This document shows positions 7,936-15,548 of a stretch of 42,894 bases of DNA, piece after piece; the first letter of the stretch is position 1, and each line of letters starts with the position of its first letter. Under the pieces are notes generated by a model. The model was not told where the DNA came from. It did no database searches and saw only the letters and a list, made by a program, of their open reading frames with translations. The stretch is from a virus, in the IMG/VR virus record IMGVR_UViG_3300021365_000036, positions 1-42,894 of that record. One strand, written 5' to 3'. A program made the position numbers and the translations under genes.

Positions 7936-9447
7936 ATGGCAAAGATAGCAGGATTAGTTAAGAAAGCACAAGAGTCTGGAATATCTTATGGTACATTGAA
8001 GAAAGTGTATGATAGAGGTATGGCAGCATGGAAAACAGGGCATAGACCTGGAACTACACCACAACAATGGGCATTTGCTAGAGTAAATTCTTACATCACT
8101 AAAGGTAAAACATACAACACAGCAGATAAAGATTTAAGAGATCATGTCGAACCCAAAAAGACTTTCTCTCAGTTCAATGAAGATTGCTGGAATGGATACA
8201 AAAAAGAAGGTATGAAAAAGAAAGGGGACAAGATGGTTCCCAACTGTGTACCAGAAGAAGCAGAAGAAGATCCAAAAGAAAAGGCACATAAAGAACGAGT
8301 CAAAAGAGAAAGAGAACGCAACCTTGCTAATATGAAAAAATCTGCAGAAATGCAAAAAGATAAGATAGCAAAGGCAAGAGCAGATTCTAAGAAAAGACTG
8401 GATATGCTTAAAGACAAAGAAACTTCTAGACAAAGAGCAGAAAGAGAAAAACGAGCACAGACTGAAGAAAAGAACTGTGGCTGTGGTAAAACACCCTGTG
8501 AAACTTATGGTACTGTAGATGATAATCTACCAGAACAAAAAAAAGTAGACATCAAAAAGATGTTTGCTAGGGTCAAAGGTCTCTCAAAAAAGCAACTTGA
8601 GGTTTTGGCATCAATCCCAACACCTCAATTACAAACAATTGTTCAGCAATTATCTGGTCTTACTATGGGCGAAGATTTTGAACCCTTTAACAGCATAGAA
8701 GAAGCACTCTCTGTTCAGCAACGAATGAAGAGAGGTCAAATTGCTAGAAGAACTGCTAAGAAAAGAGCAAGATCCGCAGCAAGAAAAAAGAGAAGAATGA
8801 AAAATGCTAATGAGTTGCAAATGAAAGCAATGAGAGCAGCAAGAACTAGAATAGCAAAAAGAATGCTGGGTAGTTTAAGCATGGCAGATCTTTCTATTTC
8901 ACAAAAAGTTAATCTTGCCAAGAAACTTGAAAAGAAGAAAGGTGCTATTAAAAAACTTTCTAAGAGATTACTTCCTGCTGTAAGAAAGCAAGAAATGCAA
9001 AGACTGAAAAAGTTTAGAGAAGGACAAAAGAATGAGTCTTTCGCACTATTCAAAGATTGGTGGTCAGAGGCAGCAAACCCTGCACAGCAAGCAGCAATTG
9101 CTATTGCTAAAAAGAAAAAGCAAAAGAACGAAGAACCCAAATACAATCTTGGTGATGGTAATTGTAATGACTCTTATCTAGAACTTGGTACTGACAGAAT
9201 TAGACAAGTGTATTCTAAAGATACTCCAGGACAAGCAAACGAAAGCATGGATCCTAGACAATTTTCAAAAAATAACTTTGTTGTATCTTATCAAAACAAA
9301 AAGAGAAAGGAAAAAGAGAAGTTAGTGTTTGGTGCCAATATGCAAAAAGATGCTATCAACTATGCTAATAAAGCAAACAAAGTTGATAAAGATGGTGGCC
9401 AATATACAGTTTATAAGAACAACAGAGGAGTTCTAAAAAGTATTTAA
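7936..9447 (+). CDS. DUF5824-domain protein, highly basic, probably virion-associated
   Basis: This 503-residue protein begins with a DUF5824-like domain (about 10-70: GISYGTLKKVYDRGMAAW, then HRPGTTPQQWAFARVNSY). A CWNGYKKEGMKKKGD patch, a long Lys/Glu/Arg coiled-coil stretch (about 110-175), a Cys cluster (CGCGKTPC), and a very basic segment LSVQQRMKRGQIARRT with many Ala/Arg repeats (about 265-330) follow. Similar basic modular proteins occur near structural genes in marine T4-like phages. A role in DNA-associated internal virion contents is an inference from charge and context. It sits 2 bases after the nucleotidyltransferase in the same late unit. Confidence 0.7.
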   Translation: MAKIAGLVKKAQESGISYGTLKKVYDRGMAAWKTGHRPGTTPQQWAFARVNSYITKGKTYNTADKDLRDHVEPKKTFSQFNEDCWNGYKKEGMKKKGDKMVPNCVPEEAEEDPKEKAHKERVKRERERNLANMKKSAEMQKDKIAKARADSKKRLDMLKDKETSRQRAEREKRAQTEEKNCGCGKTPCETYGTVDDNLPEQKKVDIKKMFARVKGLSKKQLEVLASIPTPQLQTIVQQLSGLTMGEDFEPFNSIEEALSVQQRMKRGQIARRTAKKRARSAARKKRRMKNANELQMKAMRAARTRIAKRMLGSLSMADLSISQKVNLAKKLEKKKGAIKKLSKRLLPAVRKQEMQRLKKFREGQKNESFALFKDWWSEAANPAQQAAIAIAKKKKQKNEEPKYNLGDGNCNDSYLELGTDRIRQVYSKDTPGQANESMDPRQFSKNNFVVSYQNKKRKEKEKLVFGANMQKDAINYANKANKVDKDGGQYTVYKNNRGVLKSI

Positions 9448-9450
9448 AAC

Positions 9451-9663
9451 ATGGCAGGAACAAAAAAATTCGGAGAAGAAAACTATATCGCCAATCCGAT
9501 GGGGATACCAGCATATGACTATATCTCAAACACCTATGATGTAAGTGACAATCTAACACAGGTTGTTTACAGATTGGGTGGTTCAAGTGGTACTATCGTT
9601 GCCACAATAGTGATGACTTATGATGTGTCTAACAATCTATTGACAGTTGAGAGGACAGTATAA
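9451..9663 (+). CDS. small protein of unknown function, probably structural
   Basis: A 70-residue beta-rich product starting MAGTKKFGEENYIANP. It contains an internal repeat-like pair, NTYDVSDNLTQVVY and MTYDVSNNLLTVER, suggesting two similar beta-hairpins. It begins 3 bases after the DUF5824 gene, and its stop overlaps the next start. There is no recognisable family; placement in the late block suggests a virion component. Confidence 0.65.
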   Translation: MAGTKKFGEENYIANPMGIPAYDYISNTYDVSDNLTQVVYRLGGSSGTIVATIVMTYDVSNNLLTVERTV

Positions 9664-9887
9664 TGTCTTGGACTTTTAACATCTTTACAGGTAGGTTGGA
9701 TCAAACAGATAAGAAAACGATTGAACAAACAATAGATAACTCCACAACAATTACTCAAATTATAGAGGGACAAAACTTTAACATTCCAGGTCCTTTTTCT
9801 AATGACTCTGCTGCTGCATCAGGTGGTGTAGGAGTCGGAGATTTTTATTTTAACTCATCTGGAAACGTGTTTGTAAGGCAATCATAA
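9663..9887 (+). CDS. small virion-type protein of unknown function
   Basis: A 74-residue product starting MSWTFNIFTGRLDQTD. The C-terminal half FSNDSAAASGGVGVGDFYF, then SSGNVFVRQS, looks like the short repeat module found in phage fibre or neck-associated proteins. GAGGACAG lies just upstream of the ATG. It is coupled to the gene before it by overlap. Role inferred only from composition and neighbours. Confidence 0.65.
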   Translation: MSWTFNIFTGRLDQTDKKTIEQTIDNSTTITQIIEGQNFNIPGPFSNDSAAASGGVGVGDFYFNSSGNVFVRQS

Positions 9888-9891
9888 TATA

Positions 9892-11070
9892 ATGAAAAGT
9901 TTTTTAGAACATACTACTCAAATAGAAGAACTCAATATACGAGGTCTTATACAACGAGGACTAAAGAAAGTCAAATCTATCTTTAAAAAAGTATTCTCTA
10001 AAATTCAGTTTGGTCAAAGAGTTCGTATTCCTGTCACTCTACCTAAGACAGTGTCAGAAGGTGTAGATGCTAAGTCATTGCTGGGATACTTTTCAGAGAT
10101 CGTGACAGCAGTTGAATTAGCAAAGAATATAGAGAACTCGCCAGCATCTTTAGGCATAAGAACTAAATTGCCTGCATTGAAAGCAGAACTTAAAAGTGAT
10201 ACAGCAAAACTTAAAAAACTGTTAAACCCTTCAGAACAAAAAGATATTAAAAGACAAATGGCAGCAGGTAAAGCAATGGCTGATGCTATCTTTGCTGATG
10301 TACAAACAGCATTAGATTACAAATTCTTAGAGTTTGAAATAGAATTAACAGGTGACAGTGGCAAAGGAACAACCAAAGCAGATTTGGTGATCACAGTCAC
10401 TAAGAAGAATGAGAAACAAGTTGTAGACGAGATACACGCATCTCTAAAGTCATATAAGACCAGCAACATCAATTTGGCAAATTCAACTTACATATCGTTC
10501 TTAAAAACTTTGTTCTATGATACAGGTAAAGCAGAACGCAGTACACCAGATTTTATAGAACAATTTGCGAAAGACTTTGGTTCTCGTTCACAGATACAGC
10601 AACTAACTGACTTGCAAAACATCATACCTAATTACATGAAACAAGGTAAGAGTAAAGAAGAAGCAAGAGCAGTAGCAAAAGCATCACATCAATCAGTGAT
10701 TCAACTCATAGTTGAAATCTTTGATACATACTATATGAGTCATAAGAAAGAGATCAATGATAGAATGCTTTTCTTACTTGGGTTAGATGGAAGTGATGAC
10801 TTCTATGCTGCGATAGGTAAAGACGAAACGAAACAAACAGTCATTAGTTCAAGGACTAGTGCAAAGATGAAAGAATTGATTAACAATGTAAAAGGAGACT
10901 TCTTGCTTACAGTTAAGCACAACGAAGGAACTAATAATGCGAACATTATATTTTTATCACCAGACGGAAGTCCATTCTTTTCTGGTAACTTAACATTCAC
11001 CGACACAGGTGGAAAGAGTGCACAAGGTAAGTCCAATGCATTTTTTAATTTCAAAGGATTTGAAGAATGA
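9892..11070 (+). CDS. CTS-like N-terminus plus possible nuclease-fold domain, candidate packaged protein
   Basis: A 392-residue protein beginning MKSFLEHTTQIEELN, which resembles the T4 capsid-targeting leader MKTYQEFIAE; gp21-type cleavage would fall after IEE. The central part has TTKADLVITVTKKNEKQVV followed by HASLKSYKTSNINLANST (about 175-205). That is an acidic residue, two strands and then an S-L-K-S, as in some restriction-enzyme-like (PD-(D/E)XK) folds. This nuclease reading is weak and by eye. The N-terminal 40 residues after the leader are very basic. If the leader is real, this would be an ejected internal protein, comparable in logic to T4 internal proteins. Confidence 0.6.
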   Translation: MKSFLEHTTQIEELNIRGLIQRGLKKVKSIFKKVFSKIQFGQRVRIPVTLPKTVSEGVDAKSLLGYFSEIVTAVELAKNIENSPASLGIRTKLPALKAELKSDTAKLKKLLNPSEQKDIKRQMAAGKAMADAIFADVQTALDYKFLEFEIELTGDSGKGTTKADLVITVTKKNEKQVVDEIHASLKSYKTSNINLANSTYISFLKTLFYDTGKAERSTPDFIEQFAKDFGSRSQIQQLTDLQNIIPNYMKQGKSKEEARAVAKASHQSVIQLIVEIFDTYYMSHKKEINDRMLFLLGLDGSDDFYAAIGKDETKQTVISSRTSAKMKELINNVKGDFLLTVKHNEGTNNANIIFLSPDGSPFFSGNLTFTDTGGKSAQGKSNAFFNFKGFEE

Positions 11071-11315
11071 AAACATTTTTAGAACATAAACAAGAACTAG
11101 AAGAAGCATTTATCGTTATGACTAGAGTCAATGGTGACATGTGGAAAATAGTTAAAGGTGTGCCAGATAAAAAAGAAGCACAACAAGCAAAGAAATCAAT
11201 ATGGGTGCAATCTGGCAAAATGAAAGATAAAGCAATTGTGCCTATTTCAGTTGCTAAGAAAAACAAATGGAAGATGAATGGCATCGTCCAATGGAATGGT
11301 AAAGGAGCAGTTTAG
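11067..11315 (+). CDS. small basic protein with CTS-like leader, candidate internal head protein
   Basis: An 82-residue product whose first residues MKTFLEHKQELEEAFIV fit a capsid-targeting leader, with L-E-E before Ala as in gp21 cleavage sites (L/I-x-E). After removal, a small basic domain of about 68 residues would remain (Lys-rich; DMWKIVKGVPDKKEAQQAKK; ends MNGIVQWNGKGAV). AAGGA lies 9 bases upstream of the ATG, and the gene overlaps the stop of its neighbour. Size and charge resemble T4 internal proteins IPI-IPIII, but the fold is unrecognised. Confidence 0.65.
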   Translation: MKTFLEHKQELEEAFIVMTRVNGDMWKIVKGVPDKKEAQQAKKSIWVQSGKMKDKAIVPISVAKKNKWKMNGIVQWNGKGAV

Positions 11316-11716
11316 TGAAAACTTTTAAGGAACATCGGTGCGAATGTGATCATGATTTCACAGGCAAACCTGAGTATGCTCTATACGAAGGCAGAGCAGT
11401 TCCTTTAGAAAGACCCATGATCGAAGCAAAGGTTGATGGGGAAGATGTAGAACTTAACAAACCCAAAGCAGGTGGTCCGAAGAAATACTATGTGTATGTA
11501 AAAGATCCATCTACAGGCAACATTAAAAAGGTGACATGGGGTGATACATCTGGTCTTAAAATTAAACTTAAAGACAAGGCAGCAAGAAAATCATTCGCAG
11601 CAAGGCATAAATGTGCTCAGCAAAAAGACAAAACAAGTGCTGCATATTGGGCATGTAATTTGCCTAGATATGCAGGTCAATTGGGATTATCAGGTGGTGG
11701 AAACTTCTATTGGTAA
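11315..11716 (+). CDS. DUF5872-like protein with MKTFKEH leader
   Basis: Starts at GTG, with AAAGGAG about 8 bases upstream; the start is also fixed by the MKTFKEH opening shared with neighbouring genes. The 133-residue product has a conserved C-terminal domain, SFAARHKCAQQKDKTSAAYW followed by ACNLPRYAGQLGL, matching the DUF5872-type region of marine phage proteins. A beta-rich middle (KKYYVYVKDPSTGNIKKVTW) precedes it. Function is unknown. It belongs to the string of leader-bearing genes in the late block, although the best cleavage-like site (M-I-E before Ala, about residue 37) lies further in than usual. Confidence 0.75.
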   Translation: MKTFKEHRCECDHDFTGKPEYALYEGRAVPLERPMIEAKVDGEDVELNKPKAGGPKKYYVYVKDPSTGNIKKVTWGDTSGLKIKLKDKAARKSFAARHKCAQQKDKTSAAYWACNLPRYAGQLGLSGGGNFYW

Positions 11717-11969
11717 ACCTTATATTGACGAGGGAAACATACGCACTCTAGATCATTTACAAGACGAGAGTGAGTTTGTATGGCATCGTGATCAGGAAAC
11801 TAGAAAGATTACAGTGCTAGAAGGACAGGGATGGCAACTACAATACAATGGTGAGTTCCCTGTAGAATTAATTGAAGGTGATGAATATCACATTCCAGGA
11901 GAAATGTACCATCGTGTACTCCCAGGAATAAACGATTTAGTGCTAAAGATAGAGAAACTAGAACATTAA
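11670..11969 (+). CDS. small cupin-fold protein
   Basis: About 99 residues if ATG 11670 is used; GTG at 11694 or 11697 is equally possible, since no clear ribosome-binding site decides and the gene overlaps the end of its neighbour. The sequence FVWHRDQETRKITVLEGQGW, then GEFPVELIEGDEYHIPG and MYHRVLPG shows the two cupin motifs: His-x-Asp near the first strand, and G-D, I-P, H in the second. Such proteins bind a metal and a small ligand. Whether it is an enzyme is unclear. Confidence 0.65.
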   Translation: MQVNWDYQVVETSIGKPYIDEGNIRTLDHLQDESEFVWHRDQETRKITVLEGQGWQLQYNGEFPVELIEGDEYHIPGEMYHRVLPGINDLVLKIEKLEH

Positions 11970-11973
11970 ATCA

Positions 11974-11981
11974 TATAAATA
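11974..11981 (+). promoter_or_regulatory. late-type promoter box (TATAAATA)
   Basis: An exact T4 late consensus in the 33-base gap before the gene at 12003. Unlike several other late boxes here it leaves room for a short leader with GCGAGAG before the ATG. Confidence 0.75.
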
Positions 11982-12002
11982 ATATAAAAGCGAGAGACTA
12001 CT

Positions 12003-12512
12003 ATGGCAAATTATAGACAATCTTGGAAAGACCAACTCGATAGTGTCAGAGGGCAAATGGCTCCTGTGCTCGAAGAAAACGCACAGAAGCAAGAAGAATT
12101 TGCTGAAATAGATGCACTTTTAGAAGAAGTCACAACGGAAGTAGATCTTCAGGAAACTATCCAGCAACTAATAGAGAATCCTGAGCAACTCGCATTAGAT
12201 TATCTCAAACTTAAAAAACGAATTAGTCAATTTGAAGTCACAGAAGGAACCATGGCATTTGGTATCTTTGATAACAATCCACGAATTAGAGGGAATGCAA
12301 TCAAAGGGTTTCAAAAGTTAATGAAGAGTGTTCCAGGCAACACCAAAGTAGGTTCGCCAAAAGGAGTTAAATTGATCAGGGATTTAGAAATGAAATACTT
12401 ATCTGATGATGAATTAGCAGATGATTTCATGAGACCCGAAAACAAAAACAAAACAGTTAGAGATATCTTCAACAAACATGCGAAGAGACTTAACATTAAT
12501 CTACAAAAATAG
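12003..12512 (+). CDS. late protein of unknown function
   Basis: A 169-residue acidic, largely helical protein. The N-terminal half is Glu-rich (VLEENAQKQEEFAEIDALLE). The C-terminal part, GIFDNNPRIRGNAIKGFQ and onward, resembles a small globular domain with a basic end. It follows an exact late promoter box and is followed closely by other virion-like genes, so a structural or scaffold-type role is plausible. I do not recognise the family. Confidence 0.7.
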   Translation: MANYRQSWKDQLDSVRGQMAPVLEENAQKQEEFAEIDALLEEVTTEVDLQETIQQLIENPEQLALDYLKLKKRISQFEVTEGTMAFGIFDNNPRIRGNAIKGFQKLMKSVPGNTKVGSPKGVKLIRDLEMKYLSDDELADDFMRPENKNKTVRDIFNKHAKRLNINLQK

Positions 12513-12520
12513 GAAGAACA

Positions 12521-13099
12521 ATGGAATATAGAGACTTAAAAACCGACCCTATGCAAGAAGCAGTTAAAGAACTGCTAGAGAAATCTAAGAAAGCACCTGT
12601 CACTGATAAAGATGATGATGGTGAAGGAATGGATCCTGTAGGTCATGGTGACAAAGACATCGATAACGATGGTGACCATGATTCAACTGATAAGTATCTT
12701 ACAAAAAGACGCAAAGCAATAAGCAAAAATGTCAAAGACGAAGAGAAGGGTGCCGATATTCCTCATCGTAAATCTAAAAAAGATAAAGACGAAGTTGAAG
12801 AAGCAAACGAACCATCAAAAGCAAATGGTGGTATCGCTCATGATTGCGCAACCCATGTTGCTCATGAAGAGTTTGGTTTAGGTGAATGTGTATCTACAGA
12901 ACATACTTTAGCAGAAGATGGTACAGTATCTCATTATGATGTTGTATTCGAAAGAGTAGGACTCAAAAGAGCAATGCCTATCGAAGAACTAAAGATAACA
13001 AAATCTGAAGCACATATGCATGCATCTAAGCAATTATTTACTCCTGCTAAGAAGAAAGGAGTTGTAAAAGGCAAAATCGGTAAAGCAAAACCAGCATAA
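12521..13099 (+). CDS. virion-type protein with Asp-rich calcium-binding-like loop
   Basis: A 192-residue product preceded by AGGAAG. Residues about 43-56 (HGDKDIDNDGDHDSTDKYL) contain spaced Asp/Asn residues like a dockerin or EF-hand-type calcium loop, followed by a basic RRKAISK helix; this combination recurs in marine T4-like phage proteins. The C-terminal half (ATHVAHEEFGLGECVS, then YDVVFERVGLKRAMPIEELK) looks like a small beta-barrel, and the tail is Lys-rich. Probable structural or internal protein; calcium binding is inferred from the pattern. Confidence 0.7.
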   Translation: MEYRDLKTDPMQEAVKELLEKSKKAPVTDKDDDGEGMDPVGHGDKDIDNDGDHDSTDKYLTKRRKAISKNVKDEEKGADIPHRKSKKDKDEVEEANEPSKANGGIAHDCATHVAHEEFGLGECVSTEHTLAEDGTVSHYDVVFERVGLKRAMPIEELKITKSEAHMHASKQLFTPAKKKGVVKGKIGKAKPA

Positions 13100-13103
13100 A
13101 GTT

Positions 13104-13883
13104 ATGAAGCAATATTATCTTATTCCTCTTGCCAAGGATGAGAATCACCCTGATTGGGTAAAGGCAATGAAAGCAATTAAAATGCATGGGTTGGATAAAC
13201 CATTAAGTGCAGATGAATTTGCTGAAAAAAAGAAAGAGGCAGTGAAAATGCATGGGCATGTATTTCACAAAATAACTAATAAGGTGATTCAGGCAACTGA
13301 TGAAGAGTTTAGCAAATTGGATGGAAGATTGAGAAACTTTAAAGAAAAGTTAAGAAGACTGGGTTATATCAAAAATGTTCAAGAGAACATCGTTATAACT
13401 AAGCAAATTATGGAAGCAGCACTTGGCGACTTTGGTATGGCAAGTGATGCTGGAAATAAGAAGATTGCTAGAGCAGTTGCTCAAGCAAAGAATGATAGAG
13501 ATCTAAATATGAAATTAGATAAGATCTCTAAAATGGCTGGAGGCAAGTATGCTGAAGCAGGTGATGATGATGTAAGACAAACTGCTATGGATGCCTTTAA
13601 GAGTAAGAAGAACTCTAAAGGTGGACAGCAAGACCAAGCAGATAGAAACATCTTCAACCAAATTAAAAAAGCAGCAGATGGGAACAAACCTTATACTGTC
13701 ACAACAGATGACCTTAAGAAGTTTCCATTCAAAGCAAATGATGCAAAGATTGTTTATATGATGCTAAATAAAATTAAACCAGCAACGAGAGCACAGTATC
13801 TCAAGTTGCTACAAAAGGACAAAAGAAGTTTTCAACAAACCATATCTAAAATTTTAGGTGTGGCGAAAAAATTAGGACGATAA
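13104..13883 (+). CDS. late protein of unknown function, Lys/Ala-rich
   Basis: A 259-residue basic protein. The N-terminal region (about 1-75) is charged and helical with two KMHG repeats (AIKMHGLDKP, AVKMHGHVFH). The middle is rich in Ala/Lys/Asp (IARAVAQAKNDRDLNMKLDK), and the C-terminus is helical with ATRAQYLKLLQKDKRSFQQT. It lies 4 bases after the preceding gene and abuts the following ATG. I recognise no domain. A gp21-like site (I-M-E before Ala-Ala-Leu) occurs near residue 105, but the N-terminus does not look like a targeting leader. Confidence 0.65.
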   Translation: MKQYYLIPLAKDENHPDWVKAMKAIKMHGLDKPLSADEFAEKKKEAVKMHGHVFHKITNKVIQATDEEFSKLDGRLRNFKEKLRRLGYIKNVQENIVITKQIMEAALGDFGMASDAGNKKIARAVAQAKNDRDLNMKLDKISKMAGGKYAEAGDDDVRQTAMDAFKSKKNSKGGQQDQADRNIFNQIKKAADGNKPYTVTTDDLKKFPFKANDAKIVYMMLNKIKPATRAQYLKLLQKDKRSFQQTISKILGVAKKLGR

Positions 13884-14135
13884 ATGAAAGTATTAAAATT
13901 ATTAGGAAGTGCAACTGCTTTAGGTTCTGCAGATAATGTGGACACGGCATCACTTTGTTTTGTCGTTAACACCACCACTAGTGCTGTAGAGGTTACTCTA
14001 GCAACCAGTGGTGCTTCAACAATAGGAACTGCGTATGTACCAGCATCTGGTTCGATCTTTATAGAAAAAGATCCTACAGATACTCTGACTGCATCCGCAA
14101 ATATACATGCTACAAGTGTAGCATTTAGAGACTAG
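13884..14135 (+). CDS. small beta-rich protein, probable virion decoration component
   Basis: An 83-residue product starting MKVLKLLGSATALGSADNVD, dominated by Val/Thr/Ala/Ser strands (CFVVNTTTSAVEVTLATSGA), typical of small capsid or fibre-decorating proteins. It starts immediately after the previous stop and shares the late operon with the Ig-like protein that follows. Small proteins with this opening occur in the structural regions of cyanophage-type myoviruses; the exact role is unknown. Confidence 0.65.
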   Translation: MKVLKLLGSATALGSADNVDTASLCFVVNTTTSAVEVTLATSGASTIGTAYVPASGSIFIEKDPTDTLTASANIHATSVAFRD

Positions 14136-14144
14136 GAGAAAATC

Positions 14145-14684
14145 ATGCCATTATGGGGTATAACAGACGGTGCTGAAGATAAACCAAAATATCTTACTAC
14201 CGAAGAAAAAACAAGAACATATGCTGATGCGACTGGTTGGAAAATCGATAAAACTGTAGGTTCTAGAGTTCAAACAGAATTATTAGTTGCTGTATCTGGT
14301 GGTAACAATCTTGCTACTGCTATAGCAGAGGCAACAATTACTTCTGTCTACTTTAAAGACGCATCTTACGATCAAGGTGATACAGGAACAGTTGTTGTTG
14401 CATGGAATGAAAGAGTTGATGTTACTAATGGTGCTACATTAGTTGTCACAGGATCTGTTACAGGTTCTGTCACTGCTACAGCAAGTGCTGTAACTGATAG
14501 CAACAAAGCAGAATTCACATTCACAGTTCCATCACAAACTGAAGATTTATCAATTGGTGCACAAACAATCAGTGGTACTATCGTAGACGATGGTACATCA
14601 ACTGTATCAGATAAAGCATTCGTCACTGGTGACAGAGTCGGTGCAACAGGTACAGGAACATATGCTGACATCAGTGTAGCATAA
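14145..14684 (+). CDS. virion structural protein with Ig-like/beta-sandwich region
   Basis: A 179-residue product with a good ribosome-binding site (TAGGAG). The start MPLWGITDGAEDKPKYLTTE, then YADATGWKIDKTVGS, is a signature of conserved structural proteins in marine T4-like phages. The remainder (about 60-175) is Thr/Val/Ser-rich, with SVYFKDASYDQGDTGTVVVA and VTNGATLVVTGSVTGSVTAT resembling an Ig-like beta-sandwich. Probably a head- or tail-surface protein. Confidence 0.75.
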   Translation: MPLWGITDGAEDKPKYLTTEEKTRTYADATGWKIDKTVGSRVQTELLVAVSGGNNLATAIAEATITSVYFKDASYDQGDTGTVVVAWNERVDVTNGATLVVTGSVTGSVTATASAVTDSNKAEFTFTVPSQTEDLSIGAQTISGTIVDDGTSTVSDKAFVTGDRVGATGTGTYADISVA

Positions 14685-14702
14685 TTAATAGGATAGAACA
14701 GT

Positions 14703-15146
14703 ATGAAAAAATTTAGACAGTTTATCAACGAAAGCGAAACACTAGGTGCTTTTGATGGTGCATCTGCAGATATGTCACAAGTATCTCCAGGAGCACATTA
14801 CATTGAAGATGATCAAGTAGTTAACAGAGTTAACTCATGGTTGGGTTCAATGGCTGAGAGAGAGTTTCTAAATGTAGAATCTGCTGTTCATCAACTATAC
14901 CAAAAGTTGCAAACTATTGGTGTAGATTTCGATCTATTGGCAATCAATGAACAAGACCTTACCACTAGTGGTGAGGTCTCAATGCCAATCACTCAATTTG
15001 GTGGTACTTTTGGAAAGACTGGCGAAGAGGGTCCTGAAGAAATCACAGTTGATGATGGGCAAAGAGGTGCTGGAAGATCTCTCAAGATTGCTTGGGAAAG
15101 GCACGAACAAACTGGATCATATAAAGTATTTGGTTCATTAGTCTAA
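14703..15146 (+). CDS. protein with strong CTS-like leader, candidate internal head protein
   Basis: A 147-residue product beginning MKKFRQFINESETLGAF. The first 10 residues align with the T4 capsid-targeting sequence MKTYQEFIAE (aromatic at 4, Q at 6, F-I-x-E at 7-10), giving an I-N-E cleavage site before Ser. The rest is acidic and helical, then beta-rich (SLKIAWERHEQTGSYKVFGS) and not recognisable. TAGGATAG lies upstream. This is the best leader match of the set and the strongest candidate for a protein packaged with the genome. Confidence 0.7.
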   Translation: MKKFRQFINESETLGAFDGASADMSQVSPGAHYIEDDQVVNRVNSWLGSMAEREFLNVESAVHQLYQKLQTIGVDFDLLAINEQDLTTSGEVSMPITQFGGTFGKTGEEGPEEITVDDGQRGAGRSLKIAWERHEQTGSYKVFGSLV

Positions 15147-15152
15147 AACAGA

Positions 15153-15160
15153 CTAAATAT
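15153..15160 (+). promoter_or_regulatory. late-type promoter box variant (CTAAATAT)
   Basis: Resembles the TATAAATA late box with changes at both ends; it lies in the 24-base gap before the gene at 15171. The same CTAAATAT octamer precedes the gene at 31710. Confidence 0.45.
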
Positions 15161-15170
15161 ATTTTACATT

Positions 15171-15548
15171 ATGGAATTGTTTGACAAGTTAAACAGCGAC
15201 AACTTTACATTGTACGCAATCAAATACTACGATAACCCACAATGCGAAAGCATTGATGAGTTCTACGATGATCTACGCAGATTTAGATATCTCAAAAGAT
15301 TGTTGTATCGTTATCACGAGCAAGGTGAATTAAAAGAGCGATTGCTCTTAAATCATCTCATCGTACTGTTCAATGTATTTGGATTTGATGCTGGTCATCG
15401 AATGTTAGAATACAAAATTCCATTAAAGAAGACTAAGTATTGGGGAACAATTAAGACGATGTTATTATATCTTGGATATGTACAGGAAGATTATAAACCT
15501 GAAATCCAAATTGACATGACAGTCACAGAACTTTTGAGAAAATTATAA
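15171..15548 (+). CDS. conserved T4-like phage protein (DUF7207-like), unknown function
   Basis: A 125-residue mostly helical protein: MELFDKLNSDNFTLYAIKYY, then ESIDEFYDDLRRFRYLKRLL, LLNHLIVLFNVFG. I recognise this as a family conserved in cyanophage-type myoviruses, next to the two genes that follow, as here; the DUF7207 label is from memory and should be checked. The start is set by the late box and the absence of an upstream alternative. It ends in an overlap with the next gene (TAATG). Confidence 0.7.
   Translation: MELFDKLNSDNFTLYAIKYYDNPQCESIDEFYDDLRRFRYLKRLLYRYHEQGELKERLLLNHLIVLFNVFGFDAGHRMLEYKIPLKKTKYWGTIKTMLLYLGYVQEDYKPEIQIDMTVTELLRKL

Noticed and set aside
8134-9146. Long minus-strand frames opposite the DUF5824 gene
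   Set aside because: They are antisense to a highly Lys/Glu/Ala-rich gene; the Phe/Leu/Ser-rich translations are the expected shadow, and no ribosome-binding site or neighbouring minus-strand gene supports them.
11541-11669. N-terminal extension of the cupin gene inside the DUF5872-like gene
   Set aside because: The translated segment is basic and unlike cupins, and is the shifted-frame shadow of the conserved DUF5872 region.
11670-11716. Programmed frameshift joining the DUF5872-like and cupin genes
   Set aside because: No slippery heptamer is present near the junction and in-frame start codons exist for the cupin; simple overlap is enough.
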